A stretch of 64,000 nucleotides of DNA from Pempheris klunzingeri (lineage: Eukaryota > Chordata > Actinopteri > Acropomatiformes > Pempheridae). Positions 1 through 13,529 of the stretch are shown here, piece by piece (the first letter of the stretch is position 1; each line of letters opens with the position of its first letter). The stretch is from the NCBI RefSeq assembly GCF_042242105.1, contig NC_092014.1, forward strand, positions 8,803,374 to 8,867,373, read 5' to 3'. The position numbers and the translations under genes are program-made. Below the pieces are notes generated by a model that worked only from the letters and a program-made list of their open reading frames with translations, searched no databases and was not told the origin of the DNA.

Positions 1-3000
1 AGCTTAAAGCAGCTTGAAGCCAACCAGAGAATTCTTCTATACAGCTCTCTTTTGGTGTTTGGTAGAGTGAAAATGTTACTGAAGGTTCATCCTGGGCCAT
101 AACAACTTTTAGGTATTTTGCTGATCTTGTAAATCATATAAGATAAAAACACTACTCAGTCTGCATCCACACTAGCGGCTCTGTGAGGTTGTTAAAATGC
201 TCCGATGACGCCATCACGCTGATCTTTTGCAGGTACAATGTTAACCATGTTCACTATCCTAGTTCAGCATTTTATTATGTTAACAATTTCTAATTAGTAC
301 TAAACACAAAGTACAGCTGAGGTTGATGAGAATGTCATTCATTTTGCATTCATTTGGCCTTAAACCAAAGGTCCTGAACTAATTATCATTTTGATCTACT
401 GTTGGTGATGAAAAGCCAGGAAACCAAAAACTTCAACATTTGTACCAAATTTAATGACAGTTGTTAATATATTTCAACGGGACCAATTGACCAACCAGGC
501 AAATTTGTGATTTTTGATATTGGACTATATATCAAAAATACATCTCTCTGGGGATGCTGTCATAAAAGAGGGCTGATAAAAGAGTCAATTACTTTACACT
601 GTGGCAATTTTTGGATTATTTTTTATTATGTCATATTTCAGCCAAATCTAATTTAATTTTTAATTCTTTCATAAAGCTGTAAAATATTTGCAGTTTATCA
701 ATTTCCTCTTCTTATTCCACTGCCCAAAAAATCTCTTTAGAACTACATGTATGCTCGATAAAATCTGAATAATGAATAGCCCTGTGTGCATGTGTGTGTG
801 TGTGTGTGTGTGTCCATGTGTGCAGCACCGGAACCCTAAATCACCTCTACCAACAGCTCAATTTCAGCGTCTTATTGCAGGACAGAGATAGGTGGCCTGC
901 ATCACCTCATGTTGATATGCAGTTGTTCCCCACCTCCACAATAGACCGTCCAATCTGCCGACCCCCCAAAATGCTCAATCACCTCCCACCACCTTGTTCA
1001 GCCCCTGACAGAATACACTGATAGCCCGCTAGCCTTCCGTTCACACACAGGCTGATAATTTCACCTGCTCCTGCATGCCATCAAATTGATTCGTCCCTCT
1101 CCGCCCGTCCCTTTGGTACAGCTTGGCTGTATGATTGAGGCGCTCCCTAATGAATTCTTAGAGGCCAGGTGCTGATAGTGAGTTAACTGAAGGCGGAGAG
1201 AGCCATCTATAAAACAGGAGGGCATGAGCCTCATTGGACAGTTAAGCAGTGCTCCTGTGGGAAGGGCTAGATTAAAATACAGGGAGGTAAATCTAATATC
1301 CACCGGCTGTTTTGTTGCACGCGGGCTGTCTCATGGCACACTGTCATGGCACCACTGTTACTGGGGTTTATGATTTATCATTTTATGTAAGTGACCCGAC
1401 AAATATTGCATACCTTAGCTTCACCTTTAACAAGAGAGCAGCATTGAATGATCATTACCAAATGAGTTAATCAGAGGCAGGCTGGATAGACGTTTGTATT
1501 ATGAGGCACGACACAAAGGGTCCTGTTTAACATAAAGCTGCCATGATGGACACAATGTCACCCTCACTGTCCAGAATTAATGGTAAGATGAAATGAGTTG
1601 TCTGTCTGGGGACATGCCATGCAGGAGATGGCTGCCATTAAGATGAGAGGGCAGGAAGGCGCTTTCCTGCTCATCTGTCTGACATTGTAATATGTGCTGA
1701 CAAGTTTATTGCTGTGTCCCATCCTTGAACGAGCAGCAATTACTGTGGCAAGTGCTGATAGTCAGTGGGGCCAAGCCAAAGGAAGTTTATCACATGAGTG
1801 GGAGATTTTAGGAACGAGTCAACGAATTCATTTAGGAAGTGTGAATGATTCGAAAGGTAGAAAAATGTTCAAATGGAGGTAGAAATGTAGAGGGAAGCTG
1901 CATAAAAATATTACTCGGGAAGCACAGCGCTATTTCAGATTTGTCTTTTGCTTAAAACCAAAATAATCAAGTGAGTGCACATAGTGATGAAAATTCACCG
2001 GCTCATACCAGAAGATGTCATGTAACTATCATGTAACTGTCAAACCACACTGAGGATTTTCATTAGGTTTGCACCGCAAACACGGCAGCCCACACAAACC
2101 TGGAGTGCTATGGAGAAAATCTCATGTCAGTCATCGGATTTAGACTGGGTCATGGCTTAAATAGAAACTACGCAATGATTCAATGCCCCTCAACTATAAA
2201 CTAATGCCTTACCGAGTAGGATGTGAAACTGTCTGAGTCACTTGTATGGCCAATTAACCATTCGCTAAGCCTCTCCCCCGTTAGTTACTGATGCTATGCC
2301 TGTACAACGATAACATGGCAGATTTACCACTCAAATTTCTCCATTTTCTTAAACACTGGGTCTTTGATTTCAGATGTAGAGATGAGTTAGCTTCTGATAT
2401 ATAGCCATGGCTGCATGTCACAGGCTATAAGTCAGCATCCTCACAGGTCTGACCCCACATCCCCATGTAGGAGACATCGAAATAAGGAAACAGCATTATT
2501 ATCATATTGCAGCCTATTGTTAGCCTTAGTGTTATATATTATGTGAAGATTTACAATCAGAGTATTATTTTGATCTAAAATAACAGTTTGGTTGCAAAAT
2601 TTACATACTTATTCATTTTCAAACATAATTTCACTTTTACCATTACAAGAGAAAAGGCTTTTAGGATGAGGACTGACTGATGTGTTAATGCTAACATGGG
2701 TAACTTGTTTGGCTGGGATTGCTGGACAGTAAACATCCCCAAATCCAATAAATAGGAGGAAATAGCAGCTAACTTAACACTATACTCATCCAGAACCAGC
2801 TGCTAGATAATGACGAAACATTACACAGTGAATGCCTTTCTTCAATATAATCTGTAACCCCACATACCACTGTAGTTAGTTAATGATATGCTCTTTGGGC
2901 TTTAAGTTAAAGCTTGATTACTACTCCAGGTTTTAAGATAGCCAGACATAATGATTTCTACCAGTGTCTGAGTAGAAAAACACGCTGTTAATGAAGGCAG

Positions 3001-3360
3001 AAGAAAAACGAACAGAAAAAAAAACAACTTTACCTTTTTAAAAATCCAACGCTGTGCCTAAACATGCCTGTCAAGTTATAATTGGACAAAAAAACAACTT
3101 TCAATAAAAAAAATTATGAAGAATTGAGAGACTAGCCATCAATATTCCACTCCTATTTAATTAATACACATAAGGAAAGAAATACGTTTGGCGTTTCCTG
3201 TAATGAAAACTTTTATTGCTGCCACTGCAGGGATTGGTAGGGACACTTAAAACTAGTTATGCAGATTATGAAAGAGACAAAGAGAGATACCGTTGCATGC
3301 CATTTCTTTTTATGTTTTTAGTATCCGATTATTGTAGGCTTGAGTGTACTGTGTGTCCTA
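1..3360. other. Intergenic DNA, no gene seen
   Basis: No reading frame here has coding character; the longest is about 80 codons and none resembles a known protein. It contains a TG microsatellite at 791-813 and a unique-looking stretch at about 1030-1340 that is listed among the findings as a possible conserved non-coding element. The rest is AT-rich sequence in which I see no further structure. Confidence 0.7.
791..813. repeat. (TG)n microsatellite
   Basis: About 11 uninterrupted TG units. The surrounding bases continue the purine/pyrimidine alternation imperfectly. Confidence 0.9.
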
Positions 3361-3369
3361 AACACCTAA

Positions 3370-3560
3370 GCTGTACTGAGTTGAACTAAACAGAAATGAA
3401 CTGAAGTGAACTGAGCTGGGCTCAACTGAACTCAACTGAACTCAACTAAAGACTAACTGTTTTGAACTCAACTGAACTGATGTTAAATGTCCATTAAAAA
3501 GTGAAATGAACTGGACAGAGTTGAATGCAACAGAAGTGAACTGAGTCGACTTTGAATTGA
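3370..3560. repeat. Degenerate tandem repeat, 10-bp unit GAACTCAACT
   Basis: The unit GAACTCAACT or close variants (GAACTGAACT, GAAGTGAACT) recurs many times. It is cleanest at 3419-3450 and decays outward. The array is non-coding, and a reading frame across it exists only because the unit lacks stop codons in one direction. Confidence 0.75.
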
Positions 3561-6500
3561 GAACGAGAATGAGGAGAGGACGAGACGTGCTGCAAACACT
3601 ACTATCCTTCTTATCCAGTCTGGTCACACCTTCCTGCAAATTATACTGCTTATTATCCCTGAGCGCTCTATCGCAGCCCTAAATCAGACTGAATTATGGG
3701 TGCGCAGCCTCTGACTGTGACTGAGCAACACTGCCAGGTTGTGTGACAGCCCGAGAGAACATCATCTTACTCCTTCCATCCTCTCTCTCTGTCTCCCTTT
3801 CATCCTCTTTGTTTCTTGCGTTGCGTGCCACTGCATCTCTCCCGGTCCATCCGACTTCACTTAAAACGGGCTCTCTCTCTCTCTCTCTTGATTCTCTTTA
3901 TCTCTAATTCAATTTTCTACTTCTCTGACTTCTCTCATTTTTCCTTATCTAAATTTGACTGAAACTGCTGCACCCACGGACTACCTCTCTCCTGTCTTTC
4001 ACATGTACAACTGCTGCTAAGCACCAGTTTTGCTCTCTGACAAACTTCGAGGAAAAAAATTATACACAGTATGGTATTGTAGTCATAAACTGCAGAGTGA
4101 GTCTTTTTATAGAGAGCTGAAATGATAAATCAATTAGTTGATAGAAAATAAATTTGCAGCAACAATTGCTACTTGTTTTTGATCTCCACAAACTCCTGGG
4201 GGAAACATCTGGCCCTTGAGCCGCTCGAGACTCCACTATTCACAAGGGGTGACGCGAAAAAAAGAAGATCACAAATGTCAAAAATCAATTCCCTGAATGT
4301 TAGTTAATAACATGACGTTGGCAGAACGAAAAACTAAACTGGAACTCAATTGCGAGGGGAATGCAGCACTCAAGACAATCTACAGCGTGCACACGATGTC
4401 AAAGATGATTAGAAAAGAGAAGGCCCACTTAGGAGCCTTTTCCTGTATACATGTTACAGGTTTTTTGCCCCATCACAGTGCAGCAGCAGGTCCTCAGTCT
4501 ATACAGTCCAATGGGAGAAGTCGACATGATCACAGGTTATGAACATTTCTTTCGCTCCGAGGTCACCAAACTAAATATAGGATAGAAGATGAATAAATGC
4601 TCTCAGTGTAGTTTGAAGCCATTTATGATAGAAAGCATCACCTTTCTATTTTTCAGTTATTTTATCAACTCTGTGGCAATTGTCAAACTTTAGTACAACG
4701 GCTCGTACTTGCGGCTTGTGAGCCGGTCGTAACAAGTGCAAAGCTAATTAGCATGTAAGCTAACTACAACAACAGGCTGACAGTCATTTCTAGACAGTCT
4801 GTCAACCTACCATTGAACAACAACTGAGTAAAAGTCTGAATAATATTAAAATATTAAATAAAAAGCTAATATCCAGTATAGGTTGTAGTTATTTGATGTT
4901 CAATCATAGATTATTCATGCAGCGCACAACCCCGTCCTCCATTTCACACTTTCTACGCAGAAGAACAATGTCAGCGGAGCAGAGCGACCAGTTGACCAAT
5001 ATTCACTGAAGCATTAAATAACTTAAACCAACTCAGAGGTTAAGAAAAAAAAATTTGGTGGTCATTCTGTTTCACCTCAGAAATTCTGCATCTGCTCAGC
5101 GTCTCGTACACGATGGCTTTCACAAGAGGGACCGGTGCGGGAGAGAGGCTGCTCTCTCTCTGCTGCTGCAGAAGCAACATTAACACAGCGCAGCACGCCC
5201 CTCATTTTGTTATTCACATACAGGCAGGAGACTGTGAGACGCTTTGAAAGGAATTAATTCATTAATTAATGCTGTTAACTTTTTTTAAATTGAAAGGGCT
5301 GTGGGTCGTTTATTTCAATTGCCGGTTATGTTTTATAGTGTATTTCAGTGGACTAAGGGCACCAATGAATGGTTTGGTGCAGTTGGTTTTTAGAGCTTTT
5401 TTAGCTGAAAACTACACTAAGAGCAGTGAGAGTGAACCACAACAGTAAAGCTATGGACCGAACAGGCAACCCACACCCAATTTTACTGATAATTTACTTT
5501 TATCTAACTACTTTTACATAAAATTTCATTAAAGTAACTCATAACAACTGTGCCAAACACTATCCAACTGGGATTTGGGGCAAAAAACCCTGGAACTTAT
5601 ATCTAATAAGCAAATGAAAAACTAACACAAGTAGGTAACACGAGTATCTTCTGTGAGACATACAGTATTAATATTGTTCATACATTATTTTAGTAGCTCT
5701 GTCAGAAACATGGAGCATAATGAAAAGAGAGATGGCAACACAGTCTGACTTGGCAGTGTTGTTGTATTCCTGGGAACTTTCCCTGCTGTGGCATAACAAC
5801 ACAGAGTACACAGTACACAAAAGCTAACATGCAGTGAGGATTGCAAACAATCAGGCAGTGGGAATCAACTCAGAAATAAAGACCCTCCAGGGTGTGTAGA
5901 CGCAGAGGAAAATCAAAGCAGGTACTGCAGTGAAGGAGGCTCTTGTCAATCGCTGCAGCAGATGTAACAAAAGCAAGGCACGTGTCACGGTTTAGAGTCA
6001 GTGTGAGGATGATGCCTGAGAATCGTTTCATGCAGGTTTTTATCATTCTAACAGGGTTACATCATTGGTATAATAAGTGCACTGTGAAGGTTGGGGGTAT
6101 TAAGTATGCCATGACTAACTGAATAAGACCACTTTAATGAACTCCACCTTGACACCATATTTCTGAGGCAACAAAAGATAAGGAACACAATGGCTGAATA
6201 AATTAATTAATTCATTAGTCAGTTATTTTTCTGCAGTTACGAAATAACTGAAACTTCCTTTCTGGTATAGGGACAAACAGGAGTGTCACTATTCTTCAAA
6301 TCCACGACTCGGTTTGAGTTTTGATTCTATGGTCACAATTCAATTCAAATTCAGATTTAATTAAACCCCCATTAATATATACAAGAAAGTGTATAAAAAC
6401 ACCTATAGTAGCCTATATCTATACGAGTCGCCCAAAAAACTTTGGTCTTGCTACTGATAGACAAGCTTAGCGAAGCTGGAGTTACATCCATATTCCTGCT

Positions 6501-6990
6501 GGTGTAGACAGCCCGGGAACCTGGCAGATTGCTGGCGGAGTTTTGGAATAGAGGATGAAATTGCTGAAGTGTAAAGCTACAACAGGACTGATCCTCCTCC
6601 ACACGTCCCTGCCTGACCAATGGAGGCTACATAGCCATCAGCCACTATTGGAGCCAAAGAGGACTTTCAAATTCTGTTGTTCCTCTGTTATCTCTAACTC
6701 CAGCAGTGGCCGCTGTGCCCCTACAGTATTGCTCCAGGCTACTGGTAAGCTACACTGTGTGTGTGTTTTATTTGTCTAATTAGTCGTGCAAGTAGGCGGG
6801 GATGAAGAGAAAGAGAAAAAAAGGAGAGAATCGCTGAATCCGCTTTCGGTTTTAATGACAGAATTCAAAAGCTAATTTCGATTATTTTTTGATTTAGAAT
6901 CAAAATTGTAACATCCTTTACAACAAACCATAATGAGCTGTCATTACTTTGTGATTTCCACTTAATGTTGTGCATTAGGGCACAGTATGT
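3561..6990. other. Intergenic DNA with repeat remnants
   Basis: No gene seen. A CT-rich stretch at 3778-3890 includes a pure CT run near 3868-3888. Two AT-rich stretches, about 4118-4175 (AATCAATTAGTTGATAGAAA) and 6190-6260, resemble fragments of a dispersed teleost repeat with TTAGTTGAT-like motifs that I also see in gatb intron 7. Around 5238-5300 there is a run of ATTAATTAAT-like sequence. These assignments rest on memory of common fish repeats. Confidence 0.5.
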
Positions 6991-6992
6991 AC

Positions 6993-7235
6993 TACACACT
7001 TAGTGGCCACTTTATTAGGCACACCTGTACCTCGTGTTGTTAATGCAAATATCTAATAATAATTGTGTGGCAGTAATTCAATGTATTAGGAAGAAATGTG
7101 ATAAAAGTGGCTTTGACCATGGAATGATTATTGGAGCCGGACTGGCAGACTGGTTGGAGAGTCTCACAAACTGCTGATCATCCGGGATTTTCACACAGTC
7201 TCTACAGTTTACAGAGAATGGTGCAAAAAACATCA
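6993..7235 (+). mobile_element. Left end of a decayed Tc1/mariner-like transposon
   Basis: The stretch opens with a terminal motif common in fish genomes, GGCCACTTTATTAGGCACAC at 7005-7024. It continues into sequence matching the start of the transposase region of that element: about 7100-7230 can be read as a decayed helix-turn-helix segment ending near TTTACAGAGAATGGTGCAAA. The frame is broken by indels and stops, so no working transposase remains. A matching inverted end lies at 8651-8673, giving a spacing near the usual 1.6 kb of such elements, but the interval between does not look like transposase. The two ends may therefore belong to one rearranged element or to separate copies. Confidence 0.65.
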
Positions 7236-7239
7236 AATT

Positions 7240-8510
7240 AAAATCGAACAATACAATATTATAGTCAGCATGAGTAACACATTATTCAACTCAAGTCAGC
7301 AGCTTGTTCGTAAGAGCAGTCTTGATTCTAACACCCCCATAGAATAAATGCACAATTTAGAGAGGTCAAATTGGTGGCTCTTGCCAAAAAGAAGTTGAGA
7401 TCCTCTGCAGCAACAAGTGACCCTTTCGTATCTTAAAGTTTGGCTGGAGGATAAATGCAATCTTGCTGTGTAATTAAGTGACAAAATATCTTGACAACAT
7501 GAAACAGAAATGAGAAAATTAGAATTAATTATGGAATCTCAAAGGGCCAAACCCTCTCTCACAGATTTGCATATTTTTGCAGTTTTCATAAATTTGACTT
7601 GCAGAAATGTTGCAGTGTATTCCCCAGCACTGTGTAACCTGTTACGTCGGGATGAATGCATGATTAGAGCTCAGCAGTTTTCGTCTACCAGCAGCAGTCC
7701 CTGATGCTCGGCTTTAAACTTGACTGATTGCACTAACTTTGTATGTTTCACTCAGTTTTTATTTGACCAAGTTGTGAATTCCTCGTTTTGCTACAGAATG
7801 CCTTGTAAACGCGCTTGGATCTTTAAGTGTTCTCAGAAAAAAAAAAAAAAGACATGACTGCAACAGCAACAGTTTTTATTATCCAACGATCCAGTAAGAG
7901 TGGCTAAGAAGATCAATGGTGTAAAACTACCTGATCTGACTCACATTTTTCCAAGAGAGCAATTTCAAAGGCTTGAATCATTTTTGAAGAGCCCTCTCCA
8001 TTGTCTGTATCAAGAGGCGAGTTTCTCCCCTCTGGACAGAGATTCAGACTGCTAAAGGCCAGGTCTAACAGGGTAAGAAATTCCTTCATCTCCCACGCCA
8101 TCAAATTCTTAAAAGGCTCATGGACCAGCTGATGAGTCTTCTATTAGAAAAAAAAAAAGGTGGGTTTTACAGTTGGTGATAGTGATGATGTTTTAACTGT
8201 ATGTTGGATGGTGGTGTTGGCTGAATTTAGTCCAGGTTTTATGTTGTGCAGTTGCTTTTATGTACACTGTATTTTATGTGACTTTAGGTGGCATTTTTTA
8301 GAATATATTTATGCTCCCAGTTTATTAAGTCTGCCAAGTTAAAACATATGTAGACAACAGTCCTGCAATAAATCCAACCTTCATAAAAGGTTATTACGCT
8401 TAGGCTTTGTTGAAATTAGTTTAGATTTAAGATTTTAGATTTGATTTAACTATGGCCATTTCATAGGATGTACAACTCTCACTGATATAAATGGGGTGGA
8501 AAAAAATCAT
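7240..8510. other. Non-coding DNA between two transposon ends
   Basis: I see neither a gene nor a recognisable transposase here. There is an A-run near 7838-7851. Reading frames of 60-64 codons on both strands look like chance openings. Confidence 0.5.
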
Positions 8511-8514
8511 TTAA

Positions 8515-8680
8515 ACATTATAAAGCAGCACCACTAACCTCCAAAATGATCATAAATCTGAAACCATGACTCTCTATAATAGTTTTAACAAAAAGTAGAC
8601 ATTGTAATCCTCAGAGTTGGATGACTGCAGGGCTGTTGCAATAGTTTTACCTGGGTGTACCTAATAAACTGGCGGTTTTT
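8515..8680 (-). mobile_element. Terminal part of a non-autonomous DNA transposon
   Basis: GTGTACCTAATAAACTGGC at about 8655-8673 is the inverted form of the end at 7005. The preceding bases (CTCCAAAATGATCATAAA, near 8538) also match the copy at 33480-33630, so both belong to one dispersed family rather than being random TIR-like matches. Confidence 0.6.
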
Positions 8681-9520
8681 GTGGGGTTTTTTGTAAGGGT
8701 TTTGTGCCAAAATCCATACTTGAACATTGAAAATTTGGAATCTATACTAATGTACATCTTGGCCATATATCTTTACACTGAGTTAGATCACAATGGCACC
8801 AACACATGGAGGTCTGTGGATGTCACACTGAGAAAGTCACACAAAGACTCAGTGTGAACAAGTGTTTGGAGTGTGTGAGTTTGGCTTCCGCCGAGGGGAA
8901 ACCTGCCCCCCGCCGTGCCTTAAAGTCTCTGACAGCAAAACTGGGAAGGAGAAGCAAGAGGACCAAGAGATGCAATAAAAACCTGAATGTATATATGTTC
9001 AAATTCAAATGCACATAACAATTTTCTATTATATCCTGGATATAACTACACATCCTGGACATGGTCTCTACATTCTAGGGATTTAGCGAATTTGCTTTGA
9101 TTTAAAATTGGCAAACCAAAGCACATAAAAATTTGCAGATGCCCAGAGCGAACATTCTGTCTCAATAAAAATTAGTATTCATTCTTATGGCACAAAATAC
9201 AAATTAACATACAAATCTATGCAATTTATACATGCAATCCTTTGCTAATGTAATGTTTTGCCAAAAGGTTTGTTGCACAATTTTCAATATGAGCAAACTT
9301 AAGCAACCCCATGGCTACATTTCTTGCATTCTCATTCTCTCATATTTGTCAGATGCACGTATGTGTATGAGTAAGCGTGTGTGTGCTCCTGAGTTAAATT
9401 AGTCGGTAGGATTTGTGCCACCCCCGTGGCAAGTCCATATGGCACAGAGCTCAGCTCGAAGGCTGGCTTGACTCATTAACATTCCCCTATCATAGAGGCC
9501 AAGGGGAATGCACAAACCAA

Positions 9521-9558
9521 AGTGTGTGCGTGTGTGTGTGCGTGTGCGTGTGTGTGTG
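9521..9558. repeat. Imperfect (GT)n microsatellite
   Basis: GT repeats with several GC interruptions. A separate AC run follows at 9637-9654. Confidence 0.9.
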
Positions 9559-10296
9559 TCTGTGCTCCAAAATCGTGTCATACAAGCATTCTTGCATAGC
9601 AGTAGATATCAATGAAACTACTGATACCTTCCTGTTACACACACACACACACACCATATTTGGTTCTAATAAGAACCTATAAATAAAAGCTAATAGTTAT
9701 GGGGATGAATGCAAACATGAGCTAATTTGATGAAGAGCATACTGAGATGGTGGGGAGGGGAGATGGAGGCAGGATCAATCCCCAAATCAGTGTGTTGCAT
9801 TCCAAAAAGGGTGTCTGCCATATGTTTGCTGTTGAAGAGGCAGCTGCCCCCAAAGCCTCAGATTCCATGTTTTTGTGGTTTTGTGTTCTGGCGCCAGTGT
9901 GATTCTGTACTAATTACTATTTTGGAACATGAGGAAAAAGAGGAGGGAGGCACAGAGATGAGGAGAGAAGGAGGCAGGATAAGTGAGAAGAAAACAGATT
10001 GGAGAAAAAGTTCTGTTTTTGAAAAATAAAAAATTAGAATGAACTTTTTTTCATCATGTGTGAACAAGTCCATCATGCAGCTTTGCTCACATCAGAGAGT
10101 TTTACCCTCATGATAACATGAAACTCTAATGGCTTCAGCAGCACTAAAACATGTTAGATGTTGTGGAAGGTTTTCACCTTGAGCGAAGGAATGTGCTTAT
10201 TCCAGGGTTTTATGAATGTACTTTATAAAATGCACAAAGACAAGAGCAAAAAGGAAAGAGGACTGGAGGAGAATAACAGAAAGAACTAGTGTTGAG

Positions 10297-10298
<2 letters not shown>

Positions 10299-10344
<46 letters not shown>
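10299..10344. repeat. (AC)23 microsatellite
   Basis: Uninterrupted AC units over 46 bp, one of the longest pure runs in the window and likely polymorphic. Confidence 0.95.
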
Positions 10345-10348
<4 letters not shown>

Positions 10349-11428
10349 CCTAATACAACTGCATCTGACTGTAACATGGTACATTGGGCGAATAAACATA
10401 TATTGGTGCTGCGGTTAAATTTGTATGAGTAACACAAGGAAAAATGTTGCTTCACTTTCTGTTTATACCTGTATTTTTGGACTTTTTGCCCAAACTGAAT
10501 TTGAGTCCTCCGTCTCTTTCAACTGATCGATTTCTGTACATTTCTGACGCAAGAACAACAGATTTAGACTGTGTCATTGACTTCAGTTGCATGACAAAAT
10601 GAAAGATGCCTCTATTTTGATGGATGTTTATGGATTGTCAACACACTGGCCTCAAGAGTTTAAATTAGCAAGAATCATACTAGGTAAAGTGACTCACAAG
10701 CACTCATCACACAGATGGCAATGACTTTGCAGAAGATTTGGTGCTTCTCAAGAGCAGCAAATGAGTGTATTGGTGGCTTCTCACAGTCAGTTATTTGATT
10801 CAATGGCTACAAAACAACAGTTGACCCAAAATGTACTTGTGGAGAGAACTTGTGGACACCAGATATGGATCATGTTGTCCTGATGCTGAAAATTAACTGT
10901 ATCTGCTGCTCTGTATTTGTATACTTGAAAGATTGTGTAAGAAATATTTTAAGGCACACAATATCTGTCTAATCGCTCAGTAGCGACAACTGTAGCCACT
11001 CCCTGCTGTTTCCATCACATCTTTCCACTCTACCGAGTCCCTTTGCCAAGCATAAATCCCAGCATGACATCTTAACAAACACTGACAGTCAGTATCAAAA
11101 TACAAGTCCAATCTCTCACAGCGGCCGACCTGTGGGTCACAATATCGCCTGCTTCTCATCAAAGACCACCCAAGACTGCCTCACAGAAAAGACCAAGGTC
11201 AAGCTCCTCCTATCGCTGGTAGAAGTAGAAATGTTATGGTCTTGTTAGTTATGGCAACACACATACAAGTCACATCACAGACAGACAGTGAAGGAAAACA
11301 TCCAGGCATGCGTCCACAATGCTGTGGTGTCATAGCACTGACATACTTAACTTGCAGTGATGCGCATTCTTTGGGGTGCACATAATATAGGGCATCGCAA
11401 CAGACTGGCAAAAAATAACCAGCCACAC

Positions 11429-11432
<4 letters not shown>

Positions 11433-11468
<36 letters not shown>
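11433..11468. repeat. (AC)18 microsatellite
   Basis: Uninterrupted AC units over 36 bp in intergenic DNA. Confidence 0.95.
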
Positions 11469-11471
<3 letters not shown>

Positions 11472-13299
11472 GTCACATATTTGGTTGATCTTACACAGCC
11501 CACAAGCTGAAGAAATAAGAATCACAAGTTAACATCCAGTGCATTTTGCCTTCAGACTGTAACAGACTTTAAAATCACTGAAGCCTACACAAAGTAGACA
11601 CCTTGCATATAACAGATATTTCCACCACATACAGTATTTTCTGTCTAGATAGTGAAAAAGGAGCACATGTTGAACAAGTGAATGAATACTGAGAACATCA
11701 CAGTGAAAACTATAATTTCAGAGCCAATCAACCCCAAAATCCCATGAGAGCACAAATTCACAAAAAAAATCAAACAGTCGAACAGTTTGCTTTTCTAATT
11801 TATGTTGTGATTTGCACAGAAACAGAGCCAAGAAGCTAAAATATGGATGGGATAGGTAGAGAGAGACCAAAGCAACAATATGTGTAAACTCAGAAAGCTG
11901 GAGGAGAGTGAATTTTAATAGCCATGTGAACTTCAGGTGAACTCTGGCTCTGAGAGACGACCTGGACATTTGACCATGTTCTGTGGTTTATTTTTTTGGT
12001 AGATGTTTGTTTTTTAGATTCTTTTTTTTTCATTTTTGCCTTCATGAGCAAACTACCTGGGGAGCTCCTGGGGCAAAGTAGTTGGTGTGTTTTACTTTTG
12101 AGATAACTCTACCCCGTTTATTTGTACTTTTATGCACTCTTATGGACTCTAGGACTTGTACATCTTCTGGTGAGACTTAATGTCAGGAAGGAACAAAGTC
12201 TCACCAGTGAAAGATCAACATTATGCACAATGTAGTTAGTTCTAATCTATATTTGCGAACTTAGTTTCCTTGTTAGAGTATTGTTTATACTGCAATTTCA
12301 TCATATCTGATCTGTAATCACTGCCATTTAATTTGTTTTCTAATACTTTTTTTTAAGTTTAAAAAGAAAGGAAAAACTTAGTTAGTAATCTGTTGTCTTC
12401 AACCTCTATTGAAAGTGAGATTAGCTGGCTGCATAACTCTGCATCTGCATAACTCTTAAATGTCAAAACCAGTAGCAACAGACAGCTGTGATGCCTGAGT
12501 CACAATGAAATTAGCACAAACATCATTACGCGTGTCTCTGCCTTGAGTAATTTCAAAAGTCAGGATTGATGCTCATATTTTACTCCATGCAACGTGTTCA
12601 AAGAGAGTAGAGAGTCCTCTTTACAAATAGATGCTGTTTTGAATAATTAAAATTAAAATAAGCCCTGTTTTGTAAATGGAAAACAAAATGCTGTTCGGTG
12701 GTTCAGCCAGACTGACAACTGAAAGAGTCAAAAGGAGATCCTTCTCTGGAACAGTTAAATAAGAATATAAGAAAATCACCAATCATTTGTAAAAGTAATT
12801 CAAAGCTTAACATCAACATCTGTGCAGATTTTAATAGGAGCAGGTTCCTTTGTTAGTTTCAAGTGCACAATAATCCCTAATAACAAGCTGGAATTTAACA
12901 GGCATTTCTTTGCAAAGCTACTCGTAAAAAACTTCAACAAAATAGAAATTGGAGGTTGGTCTAGGGTTAGCACTATTGGAATTAGGCTGTAGAATATCGG
13001 CTGAACATACTACTGACTGATGAATCACAGTTTTAAGTGGGGACGTGCATTTCAAGCAAAAGTACTATTCCACAGGCACTGCGAACTCCTCACAGCCACC
13101 ACTGACAGATGCAGTGAGCATACCTTGTTCAAGCTTTGCTACATTGTTGTTTTCATTTTATTCACCTTTATTGCCCTAACACATAGTGGTTTTGGCAGAA
13201 TGACATGTTTGAATTTTTGAGTTTGGAGTAAAGCAGACCTTCAGTCGATCGCTGCTGGACAACATCTTCCGTCCACCTGGACCAAGCACCATAGTGGGG

Positions 13300-13520
13300 G
13301 GGGGTGATCTCCTCATGAGGAGAAGAGAGAGAGCCGGATAAGAGCTGCTCCTAGCTAATGTCCGGTCACAGAAAGATCAGCGGGATGAGACGGGACTCAG
13401 GCAGCCTAAGCAACGAAAAGCCAAAGATGTCAAATGTCAAAACATCAGAATCTCCACATCTTCATAGAGACCTGGCGTCATCTCAGCGCCCCAGATCAAG
13501 CTACTGCTCCTGACAGGCAT
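13300..13520 (+). mobile_element. Decayed CR1/L2-type LINE fragment (endonuclease start)
   Basis: Translation from 13348 gives LLANVRS, a motif that opens the apurinic endonuclease domain of fish L2/CR1-clade LINEs. From 13461, in a different frame, it gives FIETWRHLSAPDQA, which fits the conserved F-(T)-E-T-W motif of the same domain. The correct spacing of both motifs, joined by a frameshift, supports a dead 5'-region fragment of ORF2. No reverse transcriptase part follows. The clade is assigned from motif memory only. Confidence 0.65.
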
Positions 13521-13529
13521 ACAAAACAT

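Larger units (their letters stand above)
8690..13290. other. Intergenic DNA with CA/GT microsatellites
   Basis: No gene seen. Long dinucleotide runs (listed separately) create spurious frames coding for Cys-Val or His-Thr repeats. A 12-bp perfect inverted repeat lies at 12167-12178 and 12196-12207. The remainder is unremarkable AT-rich sequence. Confidence 0.65.

Noticed and set aside
9399..11525. Cys-Val or His-Thr rich small proteins
   Set aside because: They are translations of CA/GT microsatellites.
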